A stretch of DNA of 64,000 nt from Panax quinquefolius (Eukaryota > Streptophyta > Magnoliopsida > Apiales > Araliaceae), in assembly GCA_020205615.1 (NCBI GenBank), contig CM035162.1, positions 32,266,479 to 32,330,478 of the forward strand. The letters run 5' to 3'. The position numbers and the translations under genes were made by a program. Positions within the stretch are counted from its first letter, which is position 1. Every line of letters begins with the position of its first letter. The notes beneath the pieces are model-generated. The model made no database searches, had not been told where the DNA came from, and saw nothing but the letters and a program-made list of their open reading frames with translations. Positions 32,417 to 44,117 of this stretch are shown in pieces.

Positions 32417-34042
32417 ATGGAAGCCCCATATTCCCAATCCACAAACCATTCCCTTCTTCTTTTTTTTGTGCTTCTTTTTTCACTCGGTCATATCTCATCT
32501 GCAGCCCCAGATTCAAATTACACCACCTTTGTCCAATGCCTAGCAAAAAATTGCCCAAATGACCAAATCTCATCCATTGTTTACAGCGCACAAAACTCAA
32601 CATTCTCTTCTGTTCTACAAGCTCATATCAAGAACCGCCGCTACAACACATCCACAACTCCAAAACCCATAATCATTGTCACCCCATTGAAGGAATCCCA
32701 TGTCCAAGGCGCTGTACTTTGTGCCAAAACCATGGGAATCCAGCTCAAAACTCGTAGTGGTGGCCATGATTATGATGGGGTATCATATGTATCTAACCAC
32801 ACATTTTTAATCGTTGATATGTTCAATCTTCACAAAATTGACGTGAATGTCCAGCAAGAAACTGCGGTCGTTCAAACCGGTGCCACGCTTGGTGAAGTTT
32901 ATTATAGGATATGGGAAAAAAGTAAGGTACACGGATTTCCTGCTGGGGTTTGTCCTACTGTTGGCGTTGGTGGGCATCTAAGTGGCGGAGGGTATGGGAA
33001 TTTGTTGCGTAAATATGGTCTGGCGGTTGATAATGTCATAGACGCACACATAGTGAATGTAAAAGGCGAAATTTTGGATAGGAAATCAATGGGGGAGGAT
33101 CTTTTTTGGGCTATTAGAGGTGGTGGGGGTGGTAGTTTTGGTGTCGTTTTGTCGTACACTTTCCAGTTGGTAAAAGTTCCTGAAATTGTCACAGTTTTTC
33201 GTATTGCGAAAACTTTGGAAGAAAATGCGACGGATATTGTTCATACGTACCAATTAGTGATAGACAAAATGGACAATGACCTTTTCATTCGGATGCTTTT
33301 GCAACCGGGGAATGTTAATAGCAAAGACACTGTTAGTGCAACATTTCTAGGAATGTTTCTTGGCGATTGTAATAGACTTGTCGGGGTGATGGATAAAGGG
33401 TTTCCTGAATTGGGGTTAAAAAGGACGGATTGTTTGGAAATGAGTTGGATTAAATCAGTTCTCTGGTGGGCAAATTTCGATAACAAGACTGCAGAGACTG
33501 AATTGTTGTCGAGGAAATCGATTTGGATCAATTTTGGGAAGAGGAAATCGGATTATGTACAGACTCCAATTCCAAAAGATGGGTTGGAATCTATATGGAA
33601 GAAAATGCTTGAATTGGGGAAAGTTGGATTAGTTTTTAATTCATATGGTGGGAAAATGAGTGAAATCCCTGCTTCTGCTACGCCTTTTCCTCATCGAGCA
33701 GGAAACATATACAAGATTCAGTATTCGATAAGTTGGCAGGAAGAAGGGGCTAAAGCAGATAACGATTACATGTCTCAGATTAGAAGCCTCCATGATTTTA
33801 TGACACCTTTTGTGTCAAAGAACCCTAGAGCTGCATTTCTTAACTACAGAGACCTTGATATTGGTACTACTGACAATGGTGCAAATAGTTACACTGATGG
33901 TGAAGTGTATGGGAGAAAGTATTTCGGGCCGAATTTCGATAGGCTGGTTAAAGTGAAAACTGCAGTTGATCCCGATAATTTCTTTAGGAATGAACAGAGC
34001 ATCCCTGTTTTGGCAATCAATGGGAAGCGTGCAAGGAAGTAG
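32417..34042 (+). CDS. Berberine-bridge-enzyme-like FAD oxidoreductase, intact
   Basis: A 541-residue secreted flavoenzyme, intronless like many plant BBE-like genes. Residues 1-29 form a signal peptide (hydrophobic LLLFFVLLFSLG). Cys41 and Cys102 likely form the conserved disulfide. The FAD-binding domain has RSGGHDYDG with His117 and GFPAGVCPTVGVGGH with Cys179, the two residues that bind FAD covalently in this family. GGGYGN (Tyr193), KIQ (433-435) and NYRDLDIG (Tyr477) match active-site positions described for monolignol-oxidising members; that substrate is inference. Val182, three residues after Cys179, sits at the oxygen gatekeeper position, where Val favours oxidase over dehydrogenase activity. 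The C-terminal BBE motif YFGPNFDRLVKVK...VDPDNFFRNEQSIP is complete. About nine N-X-S/T sites suggest glycosylation. ATG 32417 is the first in frame and opens the signal peptide. Length is normal for the family. Other possible roles are oligosaccharide oxidase or alkaloid enzyme; sequence alone does not decide. Confidence 0.96.
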   Translation: MEAPYSQSTNHSLLLFFVLLFSLGHISSAAPDSNYTTFVQCLAKNCPNDQISSIVYSAQNSTFSSVLQAHIKNRRYNTSTTPKPIIIVTPLKESHVQGAVLCAKTMGIQLKTRSGGHDYDGVSYVSNHTFLIVDMFNLHKIDVNVQQETAVVQTGATLGEVYYRIWEKSKVHGFPAGVCPTVGVGGHLSGGGYGNLLRKYGLAVDNVIDAHIVNVKGEILDRKSMGEDLFWAIRGGGGGSFGVVLSYTFQLVKVPEIVTVFRIAKTLEENATDIVHTYQLVIDKMDNDLFIRMLLQPGNVNSKDTVSATFLGMFLGDCNRLVGVMDKGFPELGLKRTDCLEMSWIKSVLWWANFDNKTAETELLSRKSIWINFGKRKSDYVQTPIPKDGLESIWKKMLELGKVGLVFNSYGGKMSEIPASATPFPHRAGNIYKIQYSISWQEEGAKADNDYMSQIRSLHDFMTPFVSKNPRAAFLNYRDLDIGTTDNGANSYTDGEVYGRKYFGPNFDRLVKVKTAVDPDNFFRNEQSIPVLAINGKRARK

Positions 34043-34285
34043 AAGGAAAACACATGCATGGTGTAAGTGATTAATTTGCTTCACCAGTTGGTGCTAATTT
34101 GCTGTTTCACAACTTGGTTTGGAACTTTCAAACGTGAGTTATTCACATGTATTTTTTTCTTTCAAGGTTCATATTTTGGCTTTCTCCAATGGGTCTGTCC
34201 TCATGGGGTATGTATGTATGCCCTTGTAGGTTGTATAGTTGCTTTCATTCTGTTACTAAGATTAATAAGCTAGAAGAAAAGTGGT

Positions 34286-34291
34286 AATAAA
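34286..34291 (+). terminator. Putative polyadenylation signal of the BBE-like gene
   Basis: AATAAA in GTGGTAATAAAATTATT, about 245 bp after the stop codon. The same motif and context are conserved in the relic at 18066-18310, which supports a role in 3' end formation. Confidence 0.55.
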
Positions 34292-34424
34292 ATTATTTTT
34301 TAATAGTATATGTTTTTGCCTTTCGATGTTTACTTGGTTACTTACTTTCTGGTTTTTGCCACCAAGTATAGTACCAGAGCACTAGCTCTGAGAATGTCTT
34401 TCAGCATTTGTAGTTGATGTAAAT

Positions 34425-35262
34425 TATATACTAAGATACGAAATTATAAGCTGAGTGTATCAATTTGTGAATATATGTTATCTGATTTTATAATATAGTA
34501 ATTCGTTCTCTCGTGATACATTTAATAATACACTCTAATACTTACTTGTAGGTCAATTTTCAACATATAAATAATGTCTTAAAAGGTACGTTTTACATTA
34601 ATAATTATAATTTGGGTAAGAAATTTGTTGATTAGTCAAATTAAAAGACGAAAACATCAAACTAGTACAAACTCATGGATTAGGATCTTCGTGATTACAC
34701 CTATCATCTATTTTTTTCTCAACACGTTTAGCAACACAAATATTAGATTTAGTGACAGTATCCATGAAACAATTATTTATAACAAATTTTAATGTGTCGC
34801 TAAATATAATATTTTTGTCGCTAAATATGTATTAGGCATAATGGAAGGATCATAATCCAATCAGATGATATAGTTTTGCATTTTAGTTTAAAATTTTCGT
34901 AACGCAATAACGCCTGATATTTTGTTGTCGAGTAGACCTGGCAATATAGTTGGTTAACTATAGGGTCAACTCATATTAACTGGAACCAAATGAGTTGGTT
35001 AACTATTTTTTTATTGGATGAATTATATATTCTATTATATTTTTGAAAATAATTACAACAGTGTACTCATAAAATATTTACACAATTAATACAATTTCAT
35101 ATTTATTTACAATATTAGTGCAATTAGGATTCCTTAATTTAGAGAATTAGTATGCAATTAGGATTCCTTAATTTAGGGATTAGTTATCCCCATGACTTCT
35201 TCTCTCTCTCCTCATCTAGAACAACTACATTATTTAGTCATCACCCTTCTTCTTCATTCAAC
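34425..35262. other. Unassigned AT-rich intergenic sequence
   Basis: Contains GTGTCGCTAAATAT and TTGTCGCTAAATATG (about 34795-34830) and a direct repeat of CAATTAGGATTCCTTAATTTAG near 35120 and 35155 (about 22 bp). No gene seen. Confidence 0.4.
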
Positions 35263-35347
<85 letters not shown>

Positions 35348-35351
35348 TGTG
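35263..35351. repeat. TG-TA-TG compound microsatellite
   Basis: (GT)n, then (AT)n, then (GT)n, merging into the TGTGAGACCCC start of the LTR at 35348. Confidence 0.95.
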
Positions 35352-35991
35352 AGACCCCAGATTTTATGAATAAATATTTAATTTTCTCGAAATAATTTTT
35401 TAAATATTATGGTGTGGATTTGAGATAATGTTATAGTTGTGGGTAATATTTATAAATTTTACAAAGTCACGTAAATTGTTATATAATATTCGATTGGTGG
35501 GAATATTCTTTTTGTCGGGGAATATCCGTGCGACGAAGACAATCATTAATGGACCTACAACGGAATTATTATCGATTGAGAAAACGACAAAAATACTTTA
35601 TGAAAATAATGGCGGAAGTTTTACAGATTAACTCTGTTGAAACACCGGTGTTAAAAAAAATACGATGTCTACGCGTGGTTGTATAGTAGCACTTACGGTA
35701 TTGATTATTGATGCTTACGTGAGAAGTCACTCGGTTATACTCAATTATTGCTACGATGAATTCTTTGCGCATCATATCTTTCATATTATTGATTCAATTA
35801 TTATTACAATATCATCTGCATAATATGATATATTATTAAATCAATGATTGAGACTACAAAGTTATTCATATTATTATTTGCAATATTGACAATGTCTGAA
35901 GTTACATCGAGGAGAGGTTTGGTCACCTAATTGCATGCGTCGATAAAGAGAAATCTTATCGGAAAGCCCCCAAATTGAGGCGAACTTAACA

Positions 35992-36062
35992 TGTGACACC
36001 CCAAATCCGCACTTCAATTCCACGGGATTTGGTGTTCACTGTCAAATATCATCTATCTATCT
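35992..36062 (-). repeat. 71-bp end fragment of the 8737-14795 type LTR
   Basis: Reverse complement of 14721-14795, with a few indels: TGTGACACCCCAAATCC at 35992 to ATCATCTATCTATCT at 36062. It abuts the Y LTR at the same position and in the same relative orientation as in the first copy. Confidence 0.9.
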
Positions 36063-38836
36063 TGTAAGACCCCTCAATTTTATAAAATAAAAGTATTCAT
36101 TTTTTCTTATAATTACTTTTCAAAGAAATGGTTAAATTGATAAAAGGTTAAAGTTAAGGGTGATATATGAATTTTTTTTCAAAATACACAAGTGGTTATA
36201 AAAATATTCATTGTTGTTTGGGAATATTCGTTTGGTCGTGGAATATTTTTTCTGTCGGAGAATATTCGTATGATATGGCCAGCCCATTTATGGGCCCCAT
36301 AATGTAATAACTGCTTGATGAAGAAAAGCGACAAATTAAAATTTTTATAAATAACGTACAGAATCGTTCACAATTAACATCATTGGAATACCCGTGGGTA
36401 AAGTAAATTAATCTGTACGTTGTTGCACATGAGGAGAGCACAGTGTATTGCAGATATTTTTGAATTATCGACTCTTACGTAAGAAGGCACTACTCAATAA
36501 TTGTTACTGTAATTACTGTTCAATATTTTATTTTATTGATTCAATAATTGATGCGTTGATATTTTATATTACTGTTGTTTCAATAATTGTCACTACACCG
36601 TATATTCCATTATCGAAGCAATCATTCATATTATCTGAATAATATTATTAGATAACATTATTGGCAATGTCTAGAAAGTTTTGTCTAAGGAGAGGTTTGG
36701 TCACCTAATTGCGCGTCAGTAAGGAGAAATTCTTATTGGAAAGCCCCCTCTTTCCTGGGAACTGTCTGGTTGCCATTATTGTGATTCTATAATATTATTT
36801 GTGAATAATTAATTATTAATTTATATGATGAGGAAAATATTCATTTTATGTGGATATAGATGGAGAAAATTTTTAAAGTGACAATTGTTGAAAATCGATA
36901 TTTTATCTTTTCTGATAAAATAATATTTTATTATATTATTATAATATAATAATGGTGATAGTTTTACAATGAATGTGGGATATATGAGTATACGAGAAGG
37001 AAGAGTATTTTTGTTGCATTAAATGATTAACACATATTTTGTGTGTCAGTGGACCCCATTTCTTGACTGAAATTTGATTATAGCTTGTAAAATCGCCCGT
37101 TTATGGATTTTGGTCAATTTTTGTTTGGAATTTGGAAAAACTTTCTTCTGTAAAGTTGTAGAGAATTGAATTTCCTATAAAAATGTGTGAGATTCGAATT
37201 TTTTGATAAAAGGCTATTTATTATGAATTATTGAAGTTCTGAAGTTCCGAAATAATTGATTTTTGGAAGTTTTAATTATTTTAATATAAAAACGTTTTGT
37301 CATTAATTGTGGGTCTTACATGTGATGTCAATTCTTTGAATTCGGATCAAGGAAGGTTGGCGTAGAAATTTTAATATAAATATTAATATTATATTAAATT
37401 TTACTCGCTTTAATGTTCTAAGTAATTTCATAAATAGGGTGCTTAGGTTAGAATTGAAAATCACACCGTAAACTACTGATTTCTCTCTATAATATCGAGC
37501 GTATTTGTGAGTATTTTAGTACTTTGAGTATTGCTATATACGGTCTGAGTTCGTTTCAAAGACTATATCCAAAGATTCTAGTCGGAAGTCTTATTCTTTA
37601 CGAGGTAAGAGATGTTATTTTATTCGAAAATGATATTATTTCTTCAATATCATTATCTTAGAAATATTGGTTAGAAATTTTTATCAAATTTGGAACTTTT
37701 TCATGTAAGGGGGTTACTATTCATGAGTTACTATTCACGAGTACTATTCACGTAAACGTGATGATGTTTTTTTGTGAAATTTCAATCTTTTGGTGTTCTG
37801 AGATTCTACTATTCACGAATCTGAGACTATTCAATAAAAAATGAAATTTTTTCTTTTTGTCCAAAATATCTATTCTGGATACTATCTTGGATTGGATCTA
37901 TGTTTTGGTCTTCATTCTTGAATTTTACTCCAATCTGGTTATTTATGAAGTATTTTTGAACTGGGATTATTTAAAGTACGAATCCTTAATACTTGTTCTT
38001 TTGTTTCACTGGATTCGTTTTTTTTTAAAATATTTTTCATCATCCTCAGTCTTAAATGATGATATTACTGAATATCTTTGGCCTGTAGTGCATAGATGAA
38101 TGATTTCTTTATGAATATCTTTGGCTCGTAGTGCAAAGATGAACAGGTGTTGAGATGAACATGACCGATCGATTAATATCTTTGGCCGTAGTGCAAAGAT
38201 GAGCAGTGTTTAGATGAACATGACCAACCGATGAATATTTTTTGGCACATTAGTGCAAAGATGAATATTTGATTCGGATATATATTGATTGATGTTACAG
38301 GATAAAATATCGACGATGAACTTTTAAATTCATATATAGAAGATAGTAGTTGCATTCTCTACTTAACTCTTCTAATGAATTATTATTTCATTGCGAAGAT
38401 TGATTTAAAACCGGTTGTCTATTGTATTCTATTAGATTTTTCCTGTTGAGGAGGACTAACAATAATTTGTTCTACATTATCTTAGTCATAATATTCTTTA
38501 CTGGGCTAGTTGAGCTCACCCTTTTCCTTTTTGTTCCATTTTTCTTCTCAGAAGACGAGAATATAGCGGGAACTAGTCGGGGTGAGGAGTAATGGTTCAA
38601 GACAGTTATTTTAGTAGTCCTCACCATTTTGTAAAATAGTGTATCAATAATTTTAATGAGGACTTATTTGAGTGTGAATATTGTGTAGAAGATAATATTT
38701 GTATTTAAACTCACAGTTTATGTGTTGTCGTATTTTGCACGACAATTGTATTAGTGAAGTTGTAGTTGTTTCTGTACCATGTATTTGGCGACTCAGAATG
38801 GGTTGGATGGAATGGACCTATTTTGGGGGCGTCACA
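36063..38836 (+). mobile_element. LTR, Y subtype, carried with foreign flank
   Basis: 2,774 bp from TGTAAGACCCC to TTTTGGGGGCGTCACA. The left flank TATCT equals the target duplication seen (as AGATA) around 11405-14720, but the right flank is TGTAC, so the insertion did not happen here. It shares a private GGTTGGATGGAATGGACC block near its end (38803-38820) with 11405-14720 and not with the other Y copies. Hairpins at 38074-38097, 38117-38140 and 38178-38200. Confidence 0.9.
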
Positions 38837-39107
38837 TGTACTATTAGGGGAGTTGGTGCAAAATTGATAATACTTGCATGACTAAGTTAAAAATGGAGGT
38901 ATAGATGGAGGTACTATACTGTAATTATTTTTATCACATGATTAGAACTATTGAGTCACATGATTTACTATTGATTTACATTATTTACTATTAGGAGAGT
39001 TGGTGCAAGTTTGATAATACTTGCAGGACTAAATTAAAAATGAAGAAAAAGAGGAAGATATTATCTTGTAATATTTCGAGCCCCAAAACGCGTGATTATC
39101 GAAACTA
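38837..39107. repeat. Unassigned segment with a direct repeat
   Basis: A segment of about 50 bp beginning ACTATTAGGGGAGTTGGTGC (38839) recurs at about 38986 with small changes, roughly 147 bp apart. It lies between the Y LTR and the resumed X LTR. Confidence 0.6.
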
Positions 39108-40834
39108 TATTTTTCTATAAATAGAAGCTCATTCTTCCTTCATTTCTCACCAATTCACAAAAGCTTTAGAGCAATTATTATAGAGAGAAATTATAGAGAG
39201 AAAGAAGAAGAGAAGTCTGCTACCTCACTATTCCAGTATCCAGTTTTTTTTTAAGGTAGGGAATACTATTTGTTGTACTCGTAAGGGGTACTCTTTCTTT
39301 CTTATTTATGAAGAGAACTTCTGTTATTCCATTCTTTATTATTCTGTTGGAATAACCTGTATACGCAGGCTACCCTATACTTGGTGAAATTCTTCCGTTA
39401 TTCCATTCTTTATTATTATATTGGAATAACCTGTCTATGCAAAGTACTACATACATGGTGAAATTCTTTTAATAATCCATTCTTAATTATTCTGTTGGAA
39501 TATCCTGTTTGTGCATTTTACGCCGGACCTGGTTCCGTTATTTATTATTCTGTTGGAATAACTTTGTACATGTGATGATCATCGCATGCATGGTGATTTC
39601 TTTTGTTATTCCATTTTTATTATACTCGGTTGGTTAAAACTTTGACTTATACTCCATGAAATTAGTGGAATATCCTTGATATTTAACGCTTCATCCAAAG
39701 ATCTTTTCATGTAAATATTCTTCTCGAGCATTCTTGAATTTTACTCCACAAAGCAATGTCATGTTGATAATTTGGACGTTATTGGTTCTGGATAAATTAA
39801 TTCTTGAACTTGTTTTATTGAATATTATTTCATTGTCATCATCCTCATGTTTATATTATGTTGAAAGTCATCATGGCACAGTGGTGCATAGATGGACTTT
39901 GTATGATTATGACCGTGGATTATTCGATTGTAATCATGGCCACCGTAATGTTACAAATGATGTTGATAAAGTCATCTCGTGGCTTTGTAGTGTATAGATG
40001 GACTTGGTATGATTATGACACTGAGGATTATTCTGGTGTAATCATGGCCAAGTAATGTAACGAATGATGTGGTAAAATCCTCATTTGCCGTAGTAGTGCA
40101 TTGATGGACGCTTTTGGTATGATTATGGCTATGGATTCTCTTGACGAGGGTGCAAAGATGAATTGTTTTATGGCATGATCGGGACTGTTGATGAAAACAC
40201 GATTATCTTTGGCCCGTAGTGGATGGATAATTCGTGGTCGTGATACTAAATAATATCGTTGGCTTCAGTAGTGCGTGGATGATTTGATGATGTGGATTAT
40301 TTATTAAGTCGAGTCTCGTGATATAAAAGTGATGAAAAACCTTTTAAATCATAAAAGATAGTAGATTTTATTCTCTACTGACTCTTTTAATGGATTATTT
40401 GTTCCATACCGCAGCTAAACTTGTTGTCTATTGTATTCTATCGGTTTAACATCATTTGAAGGCTAATGATAATTTATTCTCGCATTATCTTAGTCATAAT
40501 ATTTCTTCTTTGGGCTAGTTGAGCTCACCTTTTCTTTCACTTTGTTCTCTTGTGAAAATGAGAACGTAGGTGGGACTAGTCGGGGAACAGAGTGATGGTC
40601 CTAGATGGAGCATTAGTAGTTCTCACTATTATACGTGAAATAATGTGACAATAAATGTAATGAGGACTCTATTGAGTGTGGCTATTGTCTAGATGACAAT
40701 ATTCTTATTAAAATTCATAGATTATGTTTTGTCGTTGTATACCGCATTTGTATTATTAAGTTGTATTTGGATTTATGTACCATGTAAGTGGCGACCCAAG
40801 ATGGGTGGCGATATACATTTTTTTGGGGAGGCAC

Positions 40835-40835
<1 letters not shown>

Positions 40836-40882
<47 letters not shown>
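40836..40882. repeat. TA microsatellite
   Basis: About 45 bp of TA repeats directly after the LTR end at 40835. Confidence 0.95.
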
Positions 40883-40884
<2 letters not shown>

Positions 40885-41169
40885 CCTAACAAGCCGTCAC
40901 TCATCCTCTTGTTTGACCATCATTTTCTCTCTCCTCTTGGGCAAAAGGTTAAGTATTATGGAAAATATCGCTTCTATGAATTGGGAAGCCGTGACTCATC
41001 CAACTCTGCAAGGCAGAGCCAACAGACTATCATAATGGTAGCTTCTCAAATTCTCCAACAATAGCCCTTGGCTTCTTCTTCTCTGGTCGAACTTTCCACA
41101 AGCGAGCTATTAGCTGTTTAGGTACAGAAGTTGAAATTCAGTCATGAGTGGATAGTCCAGGAGATGGGA

Positions 41170-41420
41170 AGTGGATAGTCTTGTGAAATTGAGAGGTTGT
41201 GTTTTCCAATGAAGAAATATCGAGATGCTTGTGTTTTTGGTTCATGTAATGGTTTGGTGTTACTTGGTCATCAGGGTGATAATATGTTGGTATTGTTGGG
41301 TATGACGAAGGAGGTCAGTTATGTGAACCGTCATGCAGGAGGCCATATCACGATTATTTTGTTTGATGAGATTGAGAAAGCTCATTTTGACGTGTTCAAT
41401 GTGTTCCTTCTGATGGTAAC
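41170..41420 (+). pseudogene. Chimera of F-box-like and ClpB/Hsp100-like fragments
   Basis: One open frame of 88 codons (41197-41463) joins two unrelated domains. Its first half, MKKYRDACVFGSCNGLVLLG, resembles the centre of plant F-box proteins, whose -GSCNGL- motif starts the associated domain. Its second half, GGHITIILFDEIEKAHFDVF then NVFLLM, matches the Walker B segment of the second ATPase domain of ClpB-type disaggregases (usual form FDEIEKAH..VFN..LQ). Everything else of either protein is missing. No start context or intron is convincing. It could be a chance in-frame fusion of captured exons inside a transposon, because short direct repeats flank it on the right. Confidence 0.6.
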
Positions 41421-41528
41421 CAAACTTTCATACCAAGGTAACCAAACTGTCATATCAAAGTAACCAATCAATCTCCACACTTTCAATTTTTTCTTAGTGG
41501 AATTGGTAACCAAAACTTCATATCAAGG
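41413..41528. repeat. Array of CCAAACCTTCATACCAAGGTAA-type repeats, left block
   Basis: Four copies of roughly 20-25 bp (GGTAACCAAACTTTCATACC and variants), continued at 43627-43820 after the LTR inserted between them. They resemble transposon subterminal repeats. Confidence 0.7.
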
Positions 41529-41529
41529 T

Positions 41530-43625
41530 TGTAATACCCAGTAAAAATAATAATAATAAATAAATAGATGCCTTTTAAATGCATATTTTAAATATATTAA
41601 TTGGACTTTGTATTTTATTTGGGCCAAGTGGTCATTTAATTTGTGTGGGCTAATAAATATTAATAAGAGATGGGTAAATTAATTTAGTACAATTTGGGCC
41701 TTAATATTAATTGGGTTTAATCTATATTTGTGTAATTTTAAACCTATTAAAATTAGGAGAACTAGTAATATATATTAATAAATAAATAAAACAAAATTCA
41801 TATATAGTGAACCCTACCTTTATTCCTCAAATAAAAAGAAGAGGAGGTTGCCGCTTAACTAAGAGAAAGAGCGAGTTGTGAGATGGAATTAGCCTACTGA
41901 AGAATCAAAAGCAGGTGATTTTCTTTCTTTTTCTTTTTGTATATAATTATGGAGTCTTATCATTCTAGTTATTAATTTAAAATCTGGAATACATATGCAT
42001 ATGTATGTCTCTCTGTTGCAGATAAATTGGCTAAGATTGATCCTGATGATAATAGCATATGACATGACAATGAGCAATTGTACCTAAAACGAAAAAATAA
42101 AATAAAATAAAATAACTTAGGCACTATTTTCCTCAGTTAGATGAGGCAGTACTATAACTGGGCTATAATCATTACTTGACAGTACATGTAAATTGAGAAC
42201 TTCTTTATAGAATAAAAAGAATCCCAAAGTTAGGATGAGAATAAGCTTCATATGGTCTAGCAGGTTAAAAAAAAATAATTAACGAATAACTACTTTTGGT
42301 GGATTTTTTTTAAAAACCAAATATTATAAAAATAGATGTTTGCATGATATTTAATGGATTATTTAGTTACAGCTTAATGTAAAATCATAATAATTACAGA
42401 AAAATAATATTTTTATAATATCACTTATATAAATGTATTATTTTGGTGATTAGTTTGAACGAAGGGAGTCTAACGAGTCGAATTTGGAATATAAATTTTG
42501 GGTATTACATTGCTTATTCCAGGTACGGATTTTGTACTCTTTCAGTGAGACTCTTTTTTTTTAATTTGTTCGTTATGTTATTCGTTTCGAAATTCAGTAT
42601 TGCTTCTCATAATTATTCTTTATCAATTTATTGTGATAGTTTTGTTTTGGCGTTCTATTAGAACTCATGTTTGTACTCTTTAGACTAGTGTATCATGTCT
42701 AAATTTTATTTTGATATTTATATATTTTGGAGACTTGTGTTGATGATTCGTTCGATTTAACATGTACACGTTAGAACCCCTTTGTGTTGATATTTTGTCG
42801 CATGTGTTGTGACATTATATTTTTGTTAGAATACCGTAGGGTATAGCTGAGTTATAACCACCTGTGGGGGTACCACAGACATGTCCTCTTGGCACCGAGG
42901 CATGACACCTTCTGTGGCAGTGTGATCAGTCCACGACGTCTCCGTTTTGTGCTCCGGTGGGAGTTGACTATTTGGTGTTTTGTTGTGGGAGGCGTATGGG
43001 TCGACCCTAGTTTTCTGTTCTGTTCTGTTCTGTGGAGAGGTGATGTTTGTGCCAAACATGCCTTTTGATTTTGCGTGCATCTGGATTGTGCAGTCCAATG
43101 TGTGATTGCTTGTGTGGCATTATTTTGATTGCCTATGCGGCATTATTTGACTTGCCTGTGTGGCAAGGTATATTACTATTTATTTTGAGCTCGGTATGAA
43201 ATAACACCTAGCCATTTGATTCAGCCTATCATTTTGTTGTGTTAGTTTTGTTCATTTTGTTTCATTTCATTTAATTGAGTTAGTTATTTCGGTTCATTAT
43301 TTGTATTCTATATCCGTACTGGGCATTTGACTCATGCTGTGTTTTTCTTCTGGCAGATAATCAGGGGAATCAAGGGCAAGTGTGACGAGAGCTCCCTTTT
43401 ATCCAAATGGTTTAGATATATTATGTTTAGGTTGTGATACATTAGTTTGTTCAGAATTGTAATAATTATTTTAGATTGTTGTTTGAGACAGTTTGACATT
43501 TATTATGGTTGACTTGCGGTATTTATCAGATATTAAGGCTATTATTTTGTGGCTTGCTATTAAATTCATCAGTTTTGTTATGTTTTGAGTAACCTCTCTT
43601 TCTATTTCGGAAAGGGGGTGTTACA
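41530..43625 (+). mobile_element. Solo LTR of a different Gypsy-like family
   Basis: 2,096 bp from TGTAATACCCAG to GGGGGTGTTACA, interrupting a repeat array whose left block ends at 41528 and right block starts at 43627. Flanks AAGGT and TAAGC do not match as a 5-bp duplication. Contains no coding domain. Its ends are typical of plant Gypsy LTRs (TGTAATACCC...GGGTGTTACA). Confidence 0.7.
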
Positions 43626-43626
43626 T

Positions 43627-43820
43627 AAGCAAACCTTCATACCAAGGTAACAAAACCTTCATACCAAGGTAACCATTTCACATCCACACCTGCAATTTTT
43701 TCATAGTGCAGTTGGTAGCCAAACCTTCAGACTAAGGTAACCAATTTAGTTTTATTAAGTTACCAATTTCGTTTGAATGTGATGCAGTTGGTAGCCAACC
43801 ATTCATACAAAGGTAACTTT
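43627..43820. repeat. CCTTCATACCAAGGTAAC repeat array, right block
   Basis: Five or six copies of the motif, more diverged towards 43820. Continuous with the left block if the LTR is removed. Confidence 0.7.
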
Positions 43821-44112
43821 TTGTAAGGGTGAATCTTCTTCTTCTTCTCATTGGCGTTTTGGACAACGGAGATTCGCGGCGGTGTAGCGGCGGAGTAGCG
43901 GAAAACAAGCCGGCGAGAAAAGAGAACTAAAAAAGTAAAAACTAAAACAGAGCCTAATTTACATGTACACATATTTTATTTATTTATTTACTTATTTGTT
44001 AACCATTATTTCAAAGTGTATGTAAGGAAGATGAAGATTTGAATTTGTTTTTGTTATTAGATCCCAAATATTTGAATTTGAATTATTAATTATGGCAGTT
44101 ATTTCTCCTTGA
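43821..44112. other. Unassigned sequence with a GC-rich patch
   Basis: Contains TTCTTCTTCTTCTCATTGG and GGCGGTGTAGCGGCGGAG (about 43876-43896), reminiscent of a plant 5' leader, but no reading frame follows. Confidence 0.3.
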
Positions 44113-44117
44113 TTTTA

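Larger units (their letters stand above)
35348..40835 (+). mobile_element. Solo LTR, X subtype, with nested composite insertion
   Basis: The left part, 35348 to 35991, starts TGTGAGACCCC and follows other X LTRs for about 640 bp. The right part resumes near 39108 (TTTTTCTATAAATAGAAGC) and ends GGGGAGGCACA at 40835. Between them lie a 71-bp piece of another LTR, a Y-type LTR and 271 bp of other sequence (38837-39107), and about 600 bp of the X LTR is missing. No 5-bp duplication is visible because both flanks are TA/TG microsatellite. Confidence 0.75.

Noticed and set aside
32902..33531. Minus-strand open frames within the BBE-like gene
   Set aside because: They are antisense shadows of a well supported gene and show no family motifs.
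34795..34830. GTCGCTAAATAT repeats as transposon ends
   Set aside because: Only two copies with no terminal structure or target duplication.
42826..43098. Pro/Thr-rich open frames on the minus strand
   Set aside because: They lie in the GC-richer part of a solo LTR, with no similarity to known domains.
41525..43630. Target duplication for the LTR 41530-43625
   Set aside because: AAGGT and TAAGC do not match; the LTR call rests on its termini and on splitting a repeat array.
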